Assembly: GCA_030760725.1 (NCBI GenBank)
Contig: JASWHV010000003.1
Span: 111,322,153 to 111,386,152, forward strand
Direction: 5' to 3'
Length of the DNA stretch: 64,000 nt
Source of the DNA: Neostapfia colusana
Taxonomy: Eukaryota > Streptophyta > Magnoliopsida > Poales > Poaceae
The notes beneath the pieces were generated by a model. The model saw only the letters and a program-made list of their open reading frames with translations. It was not told the origin of the DNA and searched no databases. Of this stretch, positions 21,119 to 34,266 are shown one piece after another (within the stretch, counting starts at the first letter, position 1; each line of letters begins with the position of its first letter). A program made the position numbers and the translations under genes.

Positions 21119-24100
21119 GTTACATGCTTGAGGAAGGAGAACATTTGGATTGTGGATTCAGGTTGCTCATGCCACATGACTGGTAACAAAGAATGGTTCT
21201 CCAATCTCTTTTGTGTCACGTGTAGAGAATATTACTTTTGCCGATAATTCTTCAACTCCTATAATTGCTAAGGGTTCGGTTAGAGTAAATGATCACTACA
21301 CTTTGAAGGATGTGGCACTTGTCAAAAATTTGAAATACAACTTGCTTTCTGTTTCACAATTGCTAGATGAAAATCTGGAAATTATTTTCAATAAAAACTG
21401 CTGCAAAGTTGTAGGTTCAAATAGTGAGCTTATTTTTAACATGTCTCGGCTTGGAAGAGTTTTTAAAGCTGATTTTGATATGTCTTCCTCTAAGCATAAA
21501 TGTCTAGTTGCAAATGATACGAAAGATTTATATTTTTGGCATCGTAGACTTGGTCACGTAGGCTTTGATCATCTCACGCGTGTTAGTGCTCTTGATCGCA
21601 TACGTGGGCTGCCTAATCTTAAAGGGGACAAAGAAATTGTGTGCTCTTCTTGTAGACATGCTAAGATGGTTGCATGTTCACATGCTCCTCTCACAAAGAC
21701 CATGACAACTGAACCGGGTCAACTTTTACACCTTGACACCGTAGGACCTTCACGTGTTCAATCCTTTGGAGGTAAATGGTATGTTCTTGTGATTGTTGAT
21801 GACTATTCTAGATACTCTTGGGTTTACTTTATGGCATCTAAGAATGAAGCTTTTAGTCACTTTAGAACTTTATTTTTTAGATTATCAATTGATCACCCAG
21901 GATCATTAAGAGCAATTAGAAGTGATAATGGAACCGATTTTAAAAATCAATCGTTTGATCACTTTTGTGCTGAAAATGCAATAGATCATCAATTTTCTTC
22001 ACCATATGTAACTCAACAAAACGGTGTTGTAGAGAGAAAGAACAGAACTTTAGTTGAGATGGCTAGGACTATGCTTGATGAATATCAAACTCCTAGGAAA
22101 TTTTGGGCTGATGCAATAGCAACCACTTGTTATGTCTCAAATCGTGTTTCCTTGTGTGCTAAGCTAGGTAAAACACCATATGAGCTCAGGTTTGGACATA
22201 GGCCTAGTGTCACACACTTTAGGGTCTTTGGTTGCAAATTCTTTGTTAAGAAACATGGTAATCTTGATAAATTTGAAGCTAGATCTGTTGATGGCATGTT
22301 TCTTGGTTATCCATCTCATACTAGAGGCTACCGTGTGTTTTTACTTGATACTAACAAAATTGTGGAGACTTGTGAGGTTTGTTTTTATGAAGATATCCCA
22401 GGTACTAGTTCAAATATTGCAGGTCTGGATCCATATCCGCAGGGGGAGAGTATTTTCGTTGAAGAAGAGGAAGAAGTGGTGCTGCTGCCCAAAAATTCAG
22501 CAGCTAATGACATTGTTCCAGCTCCTGATCTTGATTCACAGCCAGCACCGACGACCACCATTGCTGGTCCAGATCCTCCTCACGTCACAAACTCATCTAT
22601 TTGTGATGAACATGAAGAAGAAGAAGAAGCTTGTGAAGTGTCCACTCCCCTCCGGATTCTCAAAAGTCATCCTCCACAACAAATTATTGGAAGCTTGCAT
22701 GAACGAGTTACGAGATCCAGGTTTTTCGACCCCAATTCTCATGCTCATTCTGCTTTTGTTGCTTCTTTTGAACCAAAAGATATATCACACACACTCACTA
22801 ATGAATCTTGGATTATTGCCATGCAAGAAGAGTTAGAAAATTTTGAAAGAAATAATGTTTGGAAACTTGTACCTCTACCTCAAGGTCACACTTTAATTGG
22901 AACTAAGTGGTTGTTTAAAAATAAACAAAGTGAGAATGGGGTTGTGGTTAGGAATAAGGCTAGGTTGGTTGCTCAAGGTTTCACACAAGTTGAAGGTCTA
23001 GATTTTGATGAAACTTCTGCTCCTGTTGCTAGATTAGAAGCCATAAGAACTTTGCTAGCTTTTGCTGCATCTAAAGGTTTTAAGCTATATCAGATGGATG
23101 TTAAAAGTGCTTTTCTTAATGGCTACATAGATGAGGAGGTTTATGTCAAACAACCACCTGGTTTTGAAAATCCAAATTTTCCTAATCATGTTTACAAACT
23201 GTCCAAAGCCTTGTACGGTCTCAAACAAGCCCCTAGAGCATGGTATGATAGGTTAAAAACATTCTTACTTGAAAAGGGGTTTACCATGGGCAAGGTTGAT
23301 AAAACTCTTTTTGTGCTTAAGCATGGCAATGACTCATTATTCGTTCAAGTGTATGTGGATGATATTATCTTTGGTTGTGCTTCTCATGATCTTGTGTCCA
23401 AGTTTTAAGCTATGATGAGTTCAGAATTTGAGATAAGTATGATGGGAGAACTCATGTACTTTTTGGGGCTGCAAATCAAGCAAACCAAGGAGGGTACCTT
23501 TGTGCATCAAAAAAAGTATACAAAAGATCTCCTAAGGCGCTTCAACATGGACAAAAGCAAGCCTCTTCGGACACCAATGGGAACAGCAACAACACTTGAA
23601 CTTGATAAAGATTGTGATCCCGTTGATAAAAAAGAATATAGAAGCATGATCGGATCACTTTTGTATCTCATGGCATCAAGAACGGACATACAATTCAGCG
23701 TATGTCTTTGTGCACGGTTTCAAGCCTCCCCACGTGCTTCACATCGTCAAGCCGCCAAAAGGATTCTCAGGTACTTACATGGAACTCAAGAATTTGGCAT
23801 TTTTCTTCCTTCTTACTTAACCGTTACTTTGAAAGCTTTTTCCGATGCTGATTTTGGGGGTTGTAGGATTGATAGGAAAAGTACTTCTGGTGCTTGTCAT
23901 TTTCTTGGTAATTCACTTGTTGCCTGGTCCTCTAGAAAATAAAATTCAGTTGCACAATCCATAGCCAAATCTGAATATGTAGCTGCTGCTAGTGCTTGCT
24001 CACAAATTCTTTGGATTGTTCAAACACTTAAGGACTATGGGGTTGATCTAGATAGTGTTCCACTATTTTGTGATAACACTAGTGCCATTTGCATTGCTAA

Positions 24101-24305
24101 AAACCTCGTGCAACATTCGAGAACTAAGCACATTGTCATTATGTATCACTTTCTCCGTGATAATTTCGAAAAAGGGAACATTGTGCTTCACCATGTAGAT
24201 ACCGAACAACAATTGGGTGACATTTTTACAAAACCTTTGGATTTCACTTGTTTTTGTTACATTCGTAGTGAAATAGGGGTTATGCATCCTCATGGCTTAA
24301 ATTGA
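21119..24305 (+). pseudogene. Copia Pol: protease, integrase, reverse transcriptase, RNase H (broken)
   Basis: Protease motif WIVDSGCSCHMTG lies at about 21150-21190. A one-base frame change near 21206 is followed by an open frame to 23406. Within it are the pre-integrase zinc region (HRRLGH, later CSSC), and an integrase core with LHLDTVGP, RSDNGTDF and VERKNR supplying the D-D-E triad. RT follows, with QMDVKSAFLNG, ALYGLKQAPRAWY and the intact catalytic YVDDIIFG. A TAA at 23406-23408 interrupts RT and another at 23940-23942 falls before RNase H (SVAQSIAKSEYVAA). The final TGA is at 24303-24305. At 23940 the stop replaces a conserved Gln codon, consistent with a C-to-T change. Catalytic residues survive, but the reading frame does not. 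Confidence 0.93.
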
Positions 24306-25300
24306 GGGAGAATTTTGAAACTTGGGAAGTCTATGTGTGAATCTGAAATTAAAATAATATGAGCATAGTATTTCATGCATATATGACTTTGTGATTCCTT
24401 TTTCATGCTGAAAGTTCTTACTACATTACTCGTGTTATACATTTTGTAGTTTTTACCATGTCTAGCAATTGAAATAATTACTTACACTAAATCTGGTCAT
24501 GGTCAAACTTTCTTGCTGTTTTAAACTTGTTGCATGCTCACAAGTGCTTTTAATCATACAGAATTAATCAAGTAATCAACTCACATGTTGAGTTTTTATG
24601 TTCAAATAAAAAAATGAGAAAAGATCAAGAGAATATGCATGCATCGCACTTGTTCTTTTGAGATGGCTTATCATTGCACTTAGATATGAACTTGAAAGGA
24701 GTTGTGTACGACTAAAACCATGTCCTTAAGCTTCTGACTGTCAAATGACATAGGCTTGGCTTGGTTGGTTAGAATAAGGCTGATGCTGCATATAATCTCT
24801 GGCAAATGTCATAAGATCAAAATTTGTGCTTTAAATGATAAATAAAATGCAGCAACAAGTGTCATGCTTTCAGGTCTTGAAATAGTTAAGTTTGTGAGAT
24901 CATAACTTGCTTAAATTAAAAATTACACTTGATCTCTAGCAAGTCTTACACTACTTTATGTATCTCATTGATGTGATAGTGTAAGTTACTTGATAGTATG
25001 ATTTAGATGAGCTTTGTTATATATGTATATGTTATAATGTGCTCATAACAAATTAAAATTTCTCTTTTGTACCTTGCTGAATACATTGTCAAAGGGGGAG
25101 AAATTGATCACACATTGCACACATTCACAAGTATTTTGGCACGATCCTTCTCAGGGGGAGAATTTTTGGTATTTTTGTTTTTCTTCTCACTTTATTTCTG
25201 ATTTACATAGGGGGAGAAATTATTTTCAAAACATTTCATGTGAATAAGCCAATGTTCGGATTTTAAGTGGTGTTGCCAATGCATTCATCAAGGGGGAGAT
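24306..25300 (+). other. Copia 3' non-coding region with four polypurine tracts
   Basis: No ORF of note and no env-like gene. AGGGGGAG occurs at 25093, 25153, 25209 and 25291, the last directly abutting the 3' LTR and serving as the canonical tract. The spacing of 56-82 bp and the repeated GAAAT/GAATT context match the repeated tracts described for Sireviruses. Confidence 0.8.
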
Positions 25301-27016
25301 TGTGAGACCTATGTGTGCTGAATACATTGGCTTTGACGATAAAAGTTTTGAATACTACCAAAACACCTTTTTAACAAGATTCGACTCTAGGTCCGAGCTC
25401 CTGCAAGGTCCGACGATAGGTCCGACGTAAGGTCCGACTTGCTTTGTCTAGGTCTGACTTATTTTGGCTAGGTCCAACTTATTTTTGCTAGCTCCGGTGC
25501 TAGGTCTGACTAGCTTTGGTAAGTTCCGTGCTAGGTCCGACTAAGCTTTAGTAAGCTCCGGCGCTAGGTCCGACTAGCTTTGGTAAGCTCCGGTTCAAGG
25601 TTCGGTTAGCTTTGGTAAGGTTCGAAGCTTGATTGCAATGGTTCTGCTTTTAACTTGCAATGTTTTGAACTTGCTTTACTCTTATGGAAAGTTTGCTTAG
25701 TATTATTTTACTAAGTTTTTGGTGTGTTTTGGTGGTTATGGCTAATATCATTTTGCTATGGTTTACAACATGCTTATGTGAGGTGCTCACGTAAGATGTT
25801 GTAGTTTCGGAACTAACGAGAGTCAAGTCGAGGACTTGTGCTCGGAAGTATTGGTTGTTTATTCATGTGCAGGTGTTGCTTGAGTTCAAGACATGGCTGG
25901 TGACGGGATCCATTGAATTAGTCTTAGGGAGAAGATGTGGTTCAACAACCACGTTCGGGAGGAATTGTGGTTGAGTTGATCGGGAGGTCGCGGAGCATGT
26001 TTGGATCAAGAACAATGCATATGAATGTATCATGGACGTTGTTGGAAGGTGTTTGCACGTGTGTAAGGAGTGCATGGACGTGGCAACATGGTTCCAAGGT
26101 GCGGTGAAGAGATATGGAAGTGGAGATATGGTTGAAAAGGTTCAACCGGCTGGATTTTGCGCTCAGGCTGCGGCTGAGGCGGTTATGGTTTGTTTATGGA
26201 AAGTTTCGTGTTGGTTATAACAGGATTTCGTGTTAGGCATGAAGTAGAGTTGTTTTAGGAATGTTTGGGACGTTCCTAAGGTGTTTGGAAGTCTTAAGAT
26301 TGCTTTTATCTGCATATAGAAGAGTCTTGAGCAGTATTGGAAAGTTACAGTTTGAATCCAAGTAGGAGTAGAAGTCCTAGTTCGAATTGGATTGGCCATA
26401 GAGCTGGTTATATAAGCAAGGGAGGCCAAGGCTCGTGTAGAGCACGACTTTGGAGCTGTTCCTCTTGTGTTTTGATAAATAAAATTCGTATTCTAAAGGA
26501 ACTTTTGTGCCTTGTTCGTCCGACTTGTTTCAGACAAGTTTTTCTCGTCGAGTTTCTGTTCAGCACTACCTTGCTTCGGTGGTTTTATCATAAATAGAGT
26601 TTTACAGATACAATTGATGTGATTCTTTTTGGGTTTTCTTTACAACTTGATTATCTATCATCTGTGAAAATTTCACAGCCATTGAATTTGTGTTTTCTGA
26701 TCTACACGAGTTTCTTTGCAGTATTCCAGAACTGTTTTTCTCTTGTAGGACAGATTGACCTTTGTTCGATCTTTTGATCGTAACTTGAGTTTCTCTCAAC
26801 GGATTTTCATTATTATTGTTGTAACGTCTTCGTGACTTGATTCTCTACAATCTATACTAGTTTTGTCATAGTTGAACACGTTTAGATTAGTCGCATGCAC
26901 GGTTTCTTTAACAGATCGGTTTTCTGCTGAGGGGTGTTTTGTTGCTTCCGCTAAAAAGTTTTTATCTACCATTCACCCCCCCTCTGTTAGCTTTACACGT
27001 GTACTTCGATCCTACA
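25301..27016 (+). repeat. 3' LTR of the Copia element
   Basis: Starts TGTGAGACCTATG after the tract AGGGGGAGAT and ends GATCCTACA. In a stretch of about 460 bp (25665-26120 against 17370-17825) I counted about 26 mismatches to the 5' LTR. A TATAAG motif at 26411-26416 matches that of the 5' copy. The sequence to the right is LTR K. Confidence 0.95.
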
Positions 27017-30000
27017 GTCTTGTACGGCTCCCACTCACTGGTGGTTCCCTCTGGGGGACCCGTCTCCTCCTCGGGAGCCTCCTCTTCCTCATAAGACCCT
27101 GCAAACGCTTCAACAACAAGCAGTGAGAACGATGGCTCAGCAAGACTAACCTGTCTCATCTAAACATGCAACTCTACATGCTGGAATTGAAGTGTACAAT
27201 AGGAAGTACTTTGCATAAGGACTCGCCTAATTAGTTACCCCTTACTTTCAAGTTTTAGCCTCGGATTAGTAGAAAACCTTGTGCTAAGCCACATAGGAAA
27301 TCCGCAATCAAACAAGAAATGGCATTCCTCTGATGTGCCTTGCCTAAGGTTGAAAAGAACTTTGATTTGCTCTAATCTAAAGCACTTCATTAACAATCAA
27401 CGTAATACTTTCAGACAGCAACTTTTAATCATGACATCTAGCCTGTTCTTTCTACATCACGATGCAGTGAACAAGTGGTACTCACTGACCGTGAGGGATG
27501 ACGATTCTAATCCATTTAGACCTGCAAGGTTACCCGAATAACATGTCACATACGCCCGTACTTGATGTTGCCTACAGAAACCATCCCGGACGTCGTACGT
27601 AACCACCTTTCACTTGTTAGCCAATTGTTGAACCGTTCCTATCGTCCCAAGCAGGAGGTCTCTACACGGAGCAACCTACGGTTCCCGCTAACCGATTTAC
27701 ACCTCACTGCTCTCAACCATCCCACTGGACGACAAGCAAAGCCTCAACATATCGCTACTCGAATTACATCTGTTTCCCGGTTCACATATAGCCGGTAGGT
27801 CTTTGGTACAGTTCTAGCTTGTTCAACAGGCCCGCACACGGCTCGGTCCTCAATCAACACAAGCAGAGCTATGGCTCCCAGGCCCCAACATCCTGCTGCC
27901 CTTACTCTCTGCTCGGTCTCATTTTCTTGCCATGTGATTCATTGTCTATCCCTCTAACCGAGTAGTGTACCTCTAAGCCTATCCCCGCGAGTAGTTCCAA
28001 CTACTCGACTTGTACCGAATCATATACCATTTGAGCATTGCAGTGGCTACTCGAGGTTCAAATCTTAGACCCAAACCCCTGGTTCTCTTGGCTATGCACT
28101 TAGGATTCAAATCAAGACGCTAATGCACATTGTATGAAATTCATAATGGAAGTGATCAAAACATAAGAGTTTATAAACAGGTTAATGCAAACCGGAGCTT
28201 TCCTTGCTGCTGGATGTCGACTAACGATTCTTCTGGAGGGATAAAATCCAATATCTCCGGGTCTTCATCGACCTTAGCGACTACACGAAATAGAAATAAC
28301 AAATGTATGTCAATTTAAATGCACATGTGTTGAAGTGATAAGGTAAAGAGGATAACTCTATATAGACAACCCTTTTTGACTCCGAAATTTATACTGTGGT
28401 TTGTTGACAATCTAAACAGAGACTTGGCCAAATTTCATCTGAAGCAAAACTCATTTGAGCCCTGCACAAATAAATGTGTATTTGGCCATAATTAGAGCTT
28501 CTATGGATTTTCATGTAGCAAGGCATTACTTTCTGGAAACTAGAGTTTATTATGGTTCTAATGGAATTGGTTTAATTTAATTTGGAAAATCCTAGAGAAA
28601 GTTATGGGCTAATAAAGTTCAGAGAAATTCTAAAAAATGTTTCTGGACATTTTTCTTTTTCTCTGGGTCAGTTCACTTAATCAGACCATTAGGGAGACTT
28701 AATGAACTCGGATGGATCTAAAAACTTTTATGTGACTCAAGGATATTAAATGGAACATCCTGGCCGAAGTTCAGAATTTTCCACAAAGGAAATCTCCAGT
28801 TAAAATTCCCAACACTTTAAACTTTGGGGAATTAATTCTGGATTCAAAGGCTGAAATTTGTTTTGTTGAAAATTACTCATAAAGCTGAATCCAACAAAAT
28901 TTGGTTCACTGAATTTGGATAATCCTAGCAAAAGTTATGTGTGTTTGAAGTTTGGGGAAATTCTGGAAAAAGGAAAACCCCAAAATGTTTAAATCTCTGA
29001 CTGCAGGGTCCACGTGTGACGTGGCATCACCAGAGCGTATGACACACGGGTCTACGGAATTAAACTCGCATAGCCACAACCTGTTCCCGAGCCACAGAGG
29101 ATCCTTGTTTTAATAATCAGCCGCTGACAGGTGGGGTCGGCTTGGCTTCTTCAACCTCCGGCCGAACTCCCGCGCCCGCGCCCGACCCTTGCCGGAGCTT
29201 GGTGGAAATCAATCTTCCGACCACCTCCAGGGCCCAACATCGCCGCCATCCCCCATCCCGATGTGAGGAACACGTTGGGGAGGTCACCACAAGCCGGCGA
29301 CGACCCTACCATAGCTAGCGACAGTGCGGTGGCTCGGTTCTATTCTGGCGGCGTCGGCCCGGCTCCCTAGCTCTCCAAACTCAGAGTTTCTTGGCTCTAC
29401 AGCACCGGTGGAGCAAGTAGATCCCTGACGTGGATGCAAACACGGTCAGGAATGGTTCTAAGTGAGCTCTCACTGTGCGCCCTATGGTGTACACGGTGGA
29501 CCATCAGGAAAATGTGAAATAGAGTCTTTACAGCCGATCTTAAGCCATGATTTCGATCGTGAAGGTGTGCTAGTATGTGTGTGCAATCTCATGCACTAGA
29601 AACAAGGATCGAGTGATAATTTGCTGGGTTCTTACCTAAAACTCGGTTTGCACCGGCCGGAAGCAAAACTGGAAATATTCCGGTGATGATCAACAGCTTG
29701 AGCTGAAGTTTGGAGGGAAGCAGCATGATGATCCGGCGTGTCTGTGAGTGCTTCATATCGGGCGTGAAAGGTTCCCAGTAGCGCTGTCCACGGGACCCCC
29801 ACCTTTGGTCTTGTGCGGCCGCCACGAGAAGGAGTTCTAGGGTTGTGGACACCGATCACAACTTGGTTTTGTGTCGAGGAGATCGTGCACGAGCCCACGG
29901 TGAAGTTTTGCTACTGAGGGGACTCTGTTCACAAGTAAGCAGCCGGCTCATGGTCGAGACCGAGGCGGTGGCGATGGTTTGGATGAGATCGGTGCGAGGG

Positions 30001-30349
30001 AGGAAGGAAGCTTTGGTGTTTCTCCTCGTGAGCAAACGGAACACGCCAAGGAGTGATAAGGGCGTGGCCGAGCGAATTTCCTCGGTGGTGCGCACTTAGC
30101 GGGCCCTAACAATCGGCTGACAGGGGGGTCCCACCTCCAATATTTTGTCCCAAAAAATTAAATTCCTACTGCTCTAAATATTGGGGACCCTCATACCCCT
30201 TGCAATTGGATCAAACCACCCAATGACCATTTGAATTTGCATAACTCAAAGTGTCAAGTGATTTGAGTTAAATTGCAGCAAGTGTGCCATTTGAAATTCA
30301 AATTCAGTTTGAATTTGCTATAAGTAACTCATGTCAAGATCAATCCCAA
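27017..30349 (-). repeat. LTR K: partial chromovirus LTR
   Basis: A minus-oriented LTR recognised by shared blocks with F and J, such as GTACGGCTCCCACTC at the left edge and GCGAGTAGTTCCAACTACTCG near 27990. The U5 end is missing where the Copia 3' LTR begins. The U3 start is missing because element J inserted at 30349/30350. CCCAA (30345-30349) is the presumed duplication made by J. No credible gene; the GC-rich ORFs at 29130-30100 correspond to the GC-rich zone of sibling LTRs. Confidence 0.75.
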
Positions 30350-33300
30350 TGTGACGGACCGGAATCCGTACGCCCATGATCTCAGAGGGTTGTGCCCCTC
30401 GATCCGACACCTGACAGCACACAGCATAGGGAAAACATTGTATTACATAGAAAATACTGAATGAGTACAAAGTAGTACACATCTTCAGTTTACAACCAAG
30501 TACAGAGTTTAATAACAGCGGAAGCTCAATTATACAACTCACGCCCACCTAACTAGCAAAAGTCGGTTGTCCAGCCCTATGGACAACCCACACTAGCTTC
30601 ACTCCTCAGCTCAGTGCGGCGTGTATGCCTCCCACTATGCCGTGGTCCCTGACAGAGGGTAGCGCTCGCCAGTGGACTCGTACCCCGAGTCCGTGGGGTA
30701 ATCCTCACCTGAAAAACACTCATAGACGCAACCGTGAGCACGATGGCTCAGCAAGGCTTAACCGACTCACCTACACATGAAACTCTACATGCAGGTTATA
30801 CAACATAGGATGGCACATTGCAGCAAAGGACACACCTACAAGTTCATCCTTAATTCCTCTTTTAGCCACAAGTTAACAGTTCATGAAATCTGAAATCTAG
30901 TGAGCAATATTTTGTGGCACACCTGTAGCACTACAATTTAATCATAACAGCAAAATTAAATCATATCATTTCATATATTAACCTACGTCACAACTCAGTG
31001 AACAAGCGGTACTCATAACCACGAGGGATGGTGAATCGACTCAATATACACCTGCAGGGATACCCGAAGAGCAAGTCACATACGCCCACACGCGGAGCTG
31101 CACACAGCACGCTCACCCTGTGTCGTACAGGACAACCTTTCACCCAACAGCCCAAACGTCGAACCGGTCGCACCGAAATGATCAGGAGGTTCCCTACATG
31201 GAGCATCTCTCTATGCCCGTTAGCAGATTTCCACCTTGCTGCCCTAAACCTACACCTATAAATCGGTGTGCTATGCCTCGATGCCCAGAGGTTTAGGTTA
31301 CTCGGTTTATCGGGGCCCATATAAATGATATGCCTTCGGTACGTTCAAAACTTGTTCAGCGGGGCTGCACACGGATCGGTCCTCAATCGACACGGATAGG
31401 GCTGCACCCACAAGACTTCCTCTTGCTGTGCCCTAGCCCCTGCCTAGTCTCATTTTCTTACTAAAGTGATCTCACATCACTCGAACCAATCCTGTGTGTC
31501 CCGACACCTATCCTCGCGAGTAGATTCCAACTACTCGACTTGTACCAAAGTTCTATGAACATTAAGCACAGCCAGACTACTCAAGGACTTAGACACTACC
31601 CGCACTCTTGTAGGAATAATCTGGTTATGCACATGGGATGTCATCCATCCTACACCTAATGCACATACATACCTCATGCTAAGTATACATAAAGCAAAAC
31701 AATGAAAAACTTGTTAATGCAAACCGGGGCTTGCCTTGTTGCTGCTGGTCAGAAGTTAGTGTCTCATCCAGAAGGAGAAAATCCAGCACTTCCGGGGTTT
31801 CCTCGCCTTCAGCGACTACATGTAAGCAATGTACTAAATGTCAATTTAAATGCAATGTGTTCAATTTACTACGTAAAGACCATAACATTAGATAGCCATC
31901 CCCTTTGGCTCTGAAATTTGTAGGGTGGCTTGGTAGGATCCTAACAAGAGACTTGACCAAGTTTCATTTGAAACAAGGTTCATTTGAGCTCTGTACAAAT
32001 AAAAGTCTAATTGGTCATTACTAGAGCTTCTAAGGATTTCCAGGGATTTTCATGGCTCAAACCATCACTTTCTGGAAACTAGAGATTGGGATGGTTCTAA
32101 TGGAATTGGTTTCATGTCATTTGAAGAATCCTAGAGATGGTTATGCCCTAAACAAGATTTGAGAAAATCTGAAAAATGTTTCCGTACATTTTTCCATTAT
32201 CTCAGGGCAGTTTCCTTAATCACACCATTAGGGAAACTAAATGAACTTGAATGGATCTGAAATTTTTCCTGTGACTCAAGGATTTTCCATTGAACATCCC
32301 AGCCAAATTTCAGAATTTTCCATAAAAGAATTCTCCAGCTAAAATTCCCAACAGTTTAAATTTGAGGGAATTAATTCTGGAAAAAATAATAAGTTTCATG
32401 AGCTGAAACTTATTTTTCTGGATAGTACTCGAAGAGATGAATCCAACAAAATTTGGTTCATTCAATTTGGAGCTTCCTAGCAAAAGTTATAGCTAGTTGA
32501 AGTTTGAACCAAATTCTAAAATTCAAAGAAATGTTTCAACCGGCTGGTGGGTCCCAGGGCTACGTGTCAGCTCTACGACGAAGCCACACGTCGGTCCGCT
32601 TAATTTCTCGCGTAGCCGCACATGATTCCGGCGCCACAGCGGATCCCGGACCCGTTTTCCCCTCACTGCCACGCGGGGCCCGCCCCCTTTTCGTCTACCT
32701 CGCGCCACCCACGATAACCGTATCGGTGCCTCGCCGGAGAGCTCGCCGCTGGTCGTTCTACTGCCATAACTTCGACAAAACTCGCTGCATGTGCACCTCT
32801 TTGCCCGAGGAACACGTTGGGGCACTCACCGGAGCTCGGCGATGGCCGGAACAGTGCTCGTGACGGTGACAGCGGCCAGGAGCTCATCGGCGACGTCGAA
32901 CTCGGTGTTCTCTACACCTTTTTTGACGTGGTTTGCTCGGAGAGATCCGCTGGGGCTTGCTGATCATGAATATGAGCACCGATCCTTGTGAAAATGGCCG
33001 CAACTAGGACCTCACCGGCGAGGTGCCCTGTTTTCGGCCGCCGGCCCAAAATTCTCACAGAACTAGGGTCCTAGTGCATGAAACTGGTTTCTACTTGATC
33101 GAGGAGGTGTGCTAGGTGTTCTAGAGCATGTGTGAGCTGCAGCTTGACCGGCGGTTGCCTCTGTGCAACAAATTGTGCCGTCGACCGGATTCTAACCCTA
33201 ACACACTCTGAGGATGAAAACTAGAAATTCTTGCTCTACACCGCATGAAATGGAGCATGGCTTCCACCTACAGCTTAAGCACAAGCAAGCGCACCTTTTC

Positions 33301-34199
33301 TTCTCTGGTGGCGGTGCGTGAAACAGCCGGAATCGGCCGGTCACCGGTGATCAGAGGGAGCGGCGATGAGTTCTTGCGCAGAAATTGGGGAACAGCTCGG
33401 GACGTGCTCGTTTTTTGCTCGGGAACGGAGAGAAGGGTGAAGCAGCTCGGTGTGCTGGACTTTGAGCTGAAAATTTTCACCGTGAGGTGGAACTACGAGC
33501 CAGCTGGCAGCCTCTGCTAGCCAGCGTCGGTCGCCCGCGCTGCGTTGCTCGGTTTGAGTCAGTTTCTCTCTGAGTGCAGTCACTGACCAGTGTGTCCCAG
33601 CTCTCCCCTCTAATTCTTTTCCAATTTCTGCTGCAAATATCCCATCTACTCACACTTAAATGGTAAGCTTAGCCACCAAGTCAGTGGGGGAATTTGAATA
33701 AACCAAATTTAAATTGGTTTGGCTAAACTTGGTTCACATTTGAATTTGAAAATTTAAATTCCATTCGAATTGATCCAAATATAGCTCCCGACAAGACAAA
33801 CTCAAATGAGGATGAAAATTCGTGGACTAAATCAGAAAAATGTGCTGAGTTTGAATATGAAGTCAACTTTTGGATTCAAGTGATGAAAACTAGCTGAAAT
33901 TTGAATTTGCATTCAAATAGCCCCTTTTTCAAATGTCTCCAAAAGTGCCTCAAAAAGGCTCGGATTTGCATGAAACTTGGACTGTGCCTTCCTAATAATA
34001 TTTAAGGTCTAGGGGTGAGCTCAGCATCTCATGGTTATGTGTATGAACTCCTACTTTTTCGAGTTATAGGTATCCCCTCTAATCACCCTCTTGATTGCGT
34101 TTACTTGCTCTTCACAAATGTTCATGAACTACCCACCAAATGAGCTGTGGTGTGGTGATGTGATGAACATTTTAGAAAGTCCATTCTTAGGCTTTTACA
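30350..34199 (-). repeat. 3' LTR of chromovirus J (3.85 kb)
   Basis: On the minus strand it starts TGTAAAAGCC at 34199, directly after the polypurine tract, and ends GGTCCGTCACA at 30350. No primer site follows the end, as expected for a 3' LTR. It has the same family blocks as F and H. Apparent ORFs in 32500-33580 are GC-rich-zone artefacts. Confidence 0.88.
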
Positions 34200-34213
34200 T
34201 CCCTCCCCCCCTT
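34200..34213 (-). other. Polypurine tract of J
   Basis: On the minus strand this reads AAGGGGGGGAGGGA, directly before TGTAAAAGCC. It is the plus-strand primer of chromoviruses and defines the 3' LTR start. Confidence 0.85.
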
Positions 34214-34266
34214 AAAAGAATTTCGTCCCAATATTATAAAGGAAGAGACGACGATGTAATAGGTAC

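Larger units (their letters stand above)
17007..27016 (+). mobile_element. Full-length Sirevirus-like Ty1/Copia retrotransposon, coding-defective
   Basis: A 10.0-kb element with two 1.7-kb LTRs, a primer site, a long Gag with two zinc knuckles, the Copia domain order protease-integrase-RT-RNase H, and about 1 kb of 3' non-coding DNA with four AGGGGGAG tracts. Multiple polypurine tracts are a described hallmark of Sireviruses (Opie/Ji relatives). The frame is broken by stops at 20075, 21116, 23406 and 23940 and a frameshift near 21206. The immediate flanks do not match (GATGA left, GTCTT right), so no target duplication is visible. LTR divergence is roughly 5-6% by hand count over part of their length. 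Confidence 0.93.

Noticed and set aside
24306..25300. env-like third ORF, as in some Sireviruses
   Set aside because: No ORF longer than a few dozen codons is present in the interval.
17007..27016. Active autonomous Copia element
   Set aside because: There are four in-frame stops, a frameshift and several percent LTR divergence.
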